A stretch of DNA of 64,000 bases from Carallia brachiata (Eukaryota > Streptophyta > Magnoliopsida > Malpighiales > Rhizophoraceae). The stretch lies in the NCBI GenBank assembly GCA_021464245.1, contig JADCRB010000162.1, positions 2,019,476 through 2,083,475 on the forward strand. Reading direction: 5' to 3'. Positions 62,402 through 64,000 of the stretch are shown in pieces; the stretch's first letter is position 1, and each line of letters starts with the position of its first letter. Under the pieces are notes generated by a model, which was given only the letters and a program-made list of their open reading frames with translations, searched no databases and was not told the DNA's origin. The translations under genes were made by a program, and so were the position numbers.

Positions 62402-62940
62402 AATTTTTTTTTTTCACCTTTTTCAACATTTCCTTGCGAACCTTTTGACATTTATTTTTGTTAGTATAATTATATCGACGGGTAGAATATAAAGGAGGAG
62501 ACTCATTTAGTGGGTCTCACAAAAAAGGGTGGCTTTAAAAAAAAAATTGAGATTTCTCTAAATATATATATATTGGATGTGCAACTAAATGAGATTAAAT
62601 ATGTAACTAAATTGATAAAATCTGTAACAAGTAATCAATTTTTTTAATATATTGTTACAAGTTTCATCCTCTTGTTGCACATTTTTTTAAAGTTGTTACA
62701 TGTTTCAATCATTTTTGGCGGAAAATTCAAATTGCAAACTAAAAAATATTTCAAAACATGAGGCAATTGTTTTCCACCTTAGTCTGTCGTTAAGCCTTAA
62801 CAATTTTTACCAGCCATGCCCATGTATGTTATTTGTTTAACTTTTTGGCAGCTTAAGAGGAGCCAGTAAAATATGGAAAATGCAAAATGTTGCACAGGCA
62901 ATATGTTGGACTTGAATTAACTATGATAGGATCACTGTTC
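62402..62940. other. Intergenic, no gene recognised
   Basis: AT-rich sequence with no coding signal. Confidence 0.5.
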
Positions 62941-63050
62941 TTTAACCATTTCTGCCGCCATGTTCGCGGCCAGAATCGCCGCACTTTCCAACAAAGCCGT
63001 CGTGCCGACTGCCGTCTAAGCTGCGGGAACTGCCCTACCGGCTTCTGGCA

Positions 63051-63302
63051 CTACCGAATTTGAAAATTGGGGTCACTGTCGGTGTTGCCGTACCGGTCAT
63101 CGGAGCACCCACCGAAGCAGGACTGGTTGCTGCCGAAGATGCCCCCAGAGATGCTGGTGTCGCTGTCTCCACTGCCCGTCCCCCCACGGCCGCCGGCCAT
63201 ACTTCTGCCGCCGCCGCTCTCCTCCTGTCCTCTATCGCCCTCCAGTGATCCATTGTCACTGTCGCCATCTTTCACCTTTTTGTCTATTGGATCGTTTTCC
63301 AT
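63051..63302 (-). CDS. Possible small Gly/Ser/Asp-rich ORF in a GC-rich island
   Basis: A GC-rich segment (about 62960-63300) stands out in AT-rich DNA. The minus-strand frame from the ATG at 63302 encodes 83 residues (MENDPIDKKVKDGDSDNGSL, then Gly/Ser-rich sequence). Two other frames are open over the same stretch (63268-63035 minus, 63060-63248 plus). I recognise no family, and no TATA box or splice structure singles out one frame. It may be an exon fragment, a tiny gene or GC-biased junk. Confidence 0.2.
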   Translation of the reverse strand: MENDPIDKKVKDGDSDNGSLEGDRGQEESGGGRSMAGGRGGTGSGDSDTSISGGIFGSNQSCFGGCSDDRYGNTDSDPNFQIR

Positions 63303-64000
63303 TGGTTAATTTCGAAAAAAGGGGCATGTAATGTGTGTGTGTTTGCTTTAGTACGTAGAGTAGTGTTTAAGGAAATCTTTGTGGGACATATTTGAATATT
63401 TTTTGTTGTAAGTCCGTTTTTATACAGTATTTATTGTCTTGTATACCTTTATTCGGCTTGTCCGGTTGATACTCTCTTTATAAGGTTTTCTCTAGATGGT
63501 CTTGGGACAATATTTGTTTGTAGCTTTTTAGTGCTGATTAGTCATATCTTATACAAATATTTTTGATGTATTCGTATTAGACTTTTGTACGTAAATCGAA
63601 ATAATTAATATAACAATTCCTTTCGCTCAAAAAAAGATTAGACACAGCATCTGACTCAACAATAATTTCTATTTCTCTCAAGTCCCAAGCCTTAACTGAT
63701 TTTGGGTTTACTTGTGTTACCATTAGCATTTCAGAGGTCTCTTAGATGGGAGCATGTGTGAGTTTGGACATTCCATCCCATGCCCACCAAGACTCCATCA
63801 TGTGATTTTGCTCTTTTGTGTTCCCCAATGCAATGTTTCTTTTTTTTTTTTTCTTTGGTCCAAAAAAATGCAATGTTTCTTACAGTGGGACTTCCCCAAC
63901 CACACCCTGAACTAATACTTGTTTATTAGCAGATGAGAAAAATTATTTAAGTCAGTGCCATGTGGATGTATTCTCTCTCTCTGTTTTTTTTTTTTTTTTG
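63303..64000. other. Intergenic, right edge
   Basis: No gene recognised; T-rich runs at 63838-63852 and at the window end. Confidence 0.5.

Overview
The window is nuclear DNA of a flowering plant, most probably a woody eudicot. It has AT-rich intergenic DNA, GT-AG introns in most genes, plant-specific cell-wall protein genes and a dense load of small non-autonomous transposons. I cannot name the species from the sequence alone. All protein and element names come from recognising motifs by eye; no database was searched.

Layout. Positions 1-3209 (+) hold the 3' six exons of a BIG BROTHER-type RING-H2 E3 ubiquitin ligase. Positions 3499-6951 hold two hAT-like elements. The larger one (4055-6951, perfect 8-bp target-site duplication) carries intron-containing pieces of a CCDC22-homologue gene, so it looks like a Pack-type gene-capturing hAT. 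Three hydroxyproline-rich glycoprotein (extensin-type) genes follow: 10956-13282 (+), 21011-22678 (-) and 31813-32497 (-). Each shows reading-frame disturbance in its repeat region. Between them lie a retrocopy with an RNase H-like domain (15003-15767), two more hAT-like elements (16388-17658, 17815-18679), a SINE (23833-24067), and a tandem duplication (24722-31311) whose first copy is split by a 3.8-kb PIF/Harbinger-like insertion.

The second half is gene-rich. A 14-exon xanthine dehydrogenase gene (34288-43014, -) has one extra T in exon 12. A 10-exon ALDH3-family aldehyde dehydrogenase (44908-48573, -) is intact and has a TRIM mini-LTR-retrotransposon in its last intron. A 10-exon tRNA-specific 2-thiouridylase (51412-55218, -) is intact. 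A decayed NOG1 nucleolar GTPase pseudogene (56370-58390, +) follows. The last 5.5 kb is mostly intergenic, with another hAT MITE and a small GC-rich island of unclear nature.

The functional genes are not a pathway cluster: they cover organ-size control by ubiquitination, cell-wall structure, purine catabolism, aldehyde detoxification and organellar tRNA modification. The main interest is genome dynamics: gene capture by a hAT element, repeat-driven frame rotation in a cell-wall gene, and nested transposition inside a tandem duplication. Single-base indels in four genes could be real mutations or assembly errors, and read-level checking would decide.
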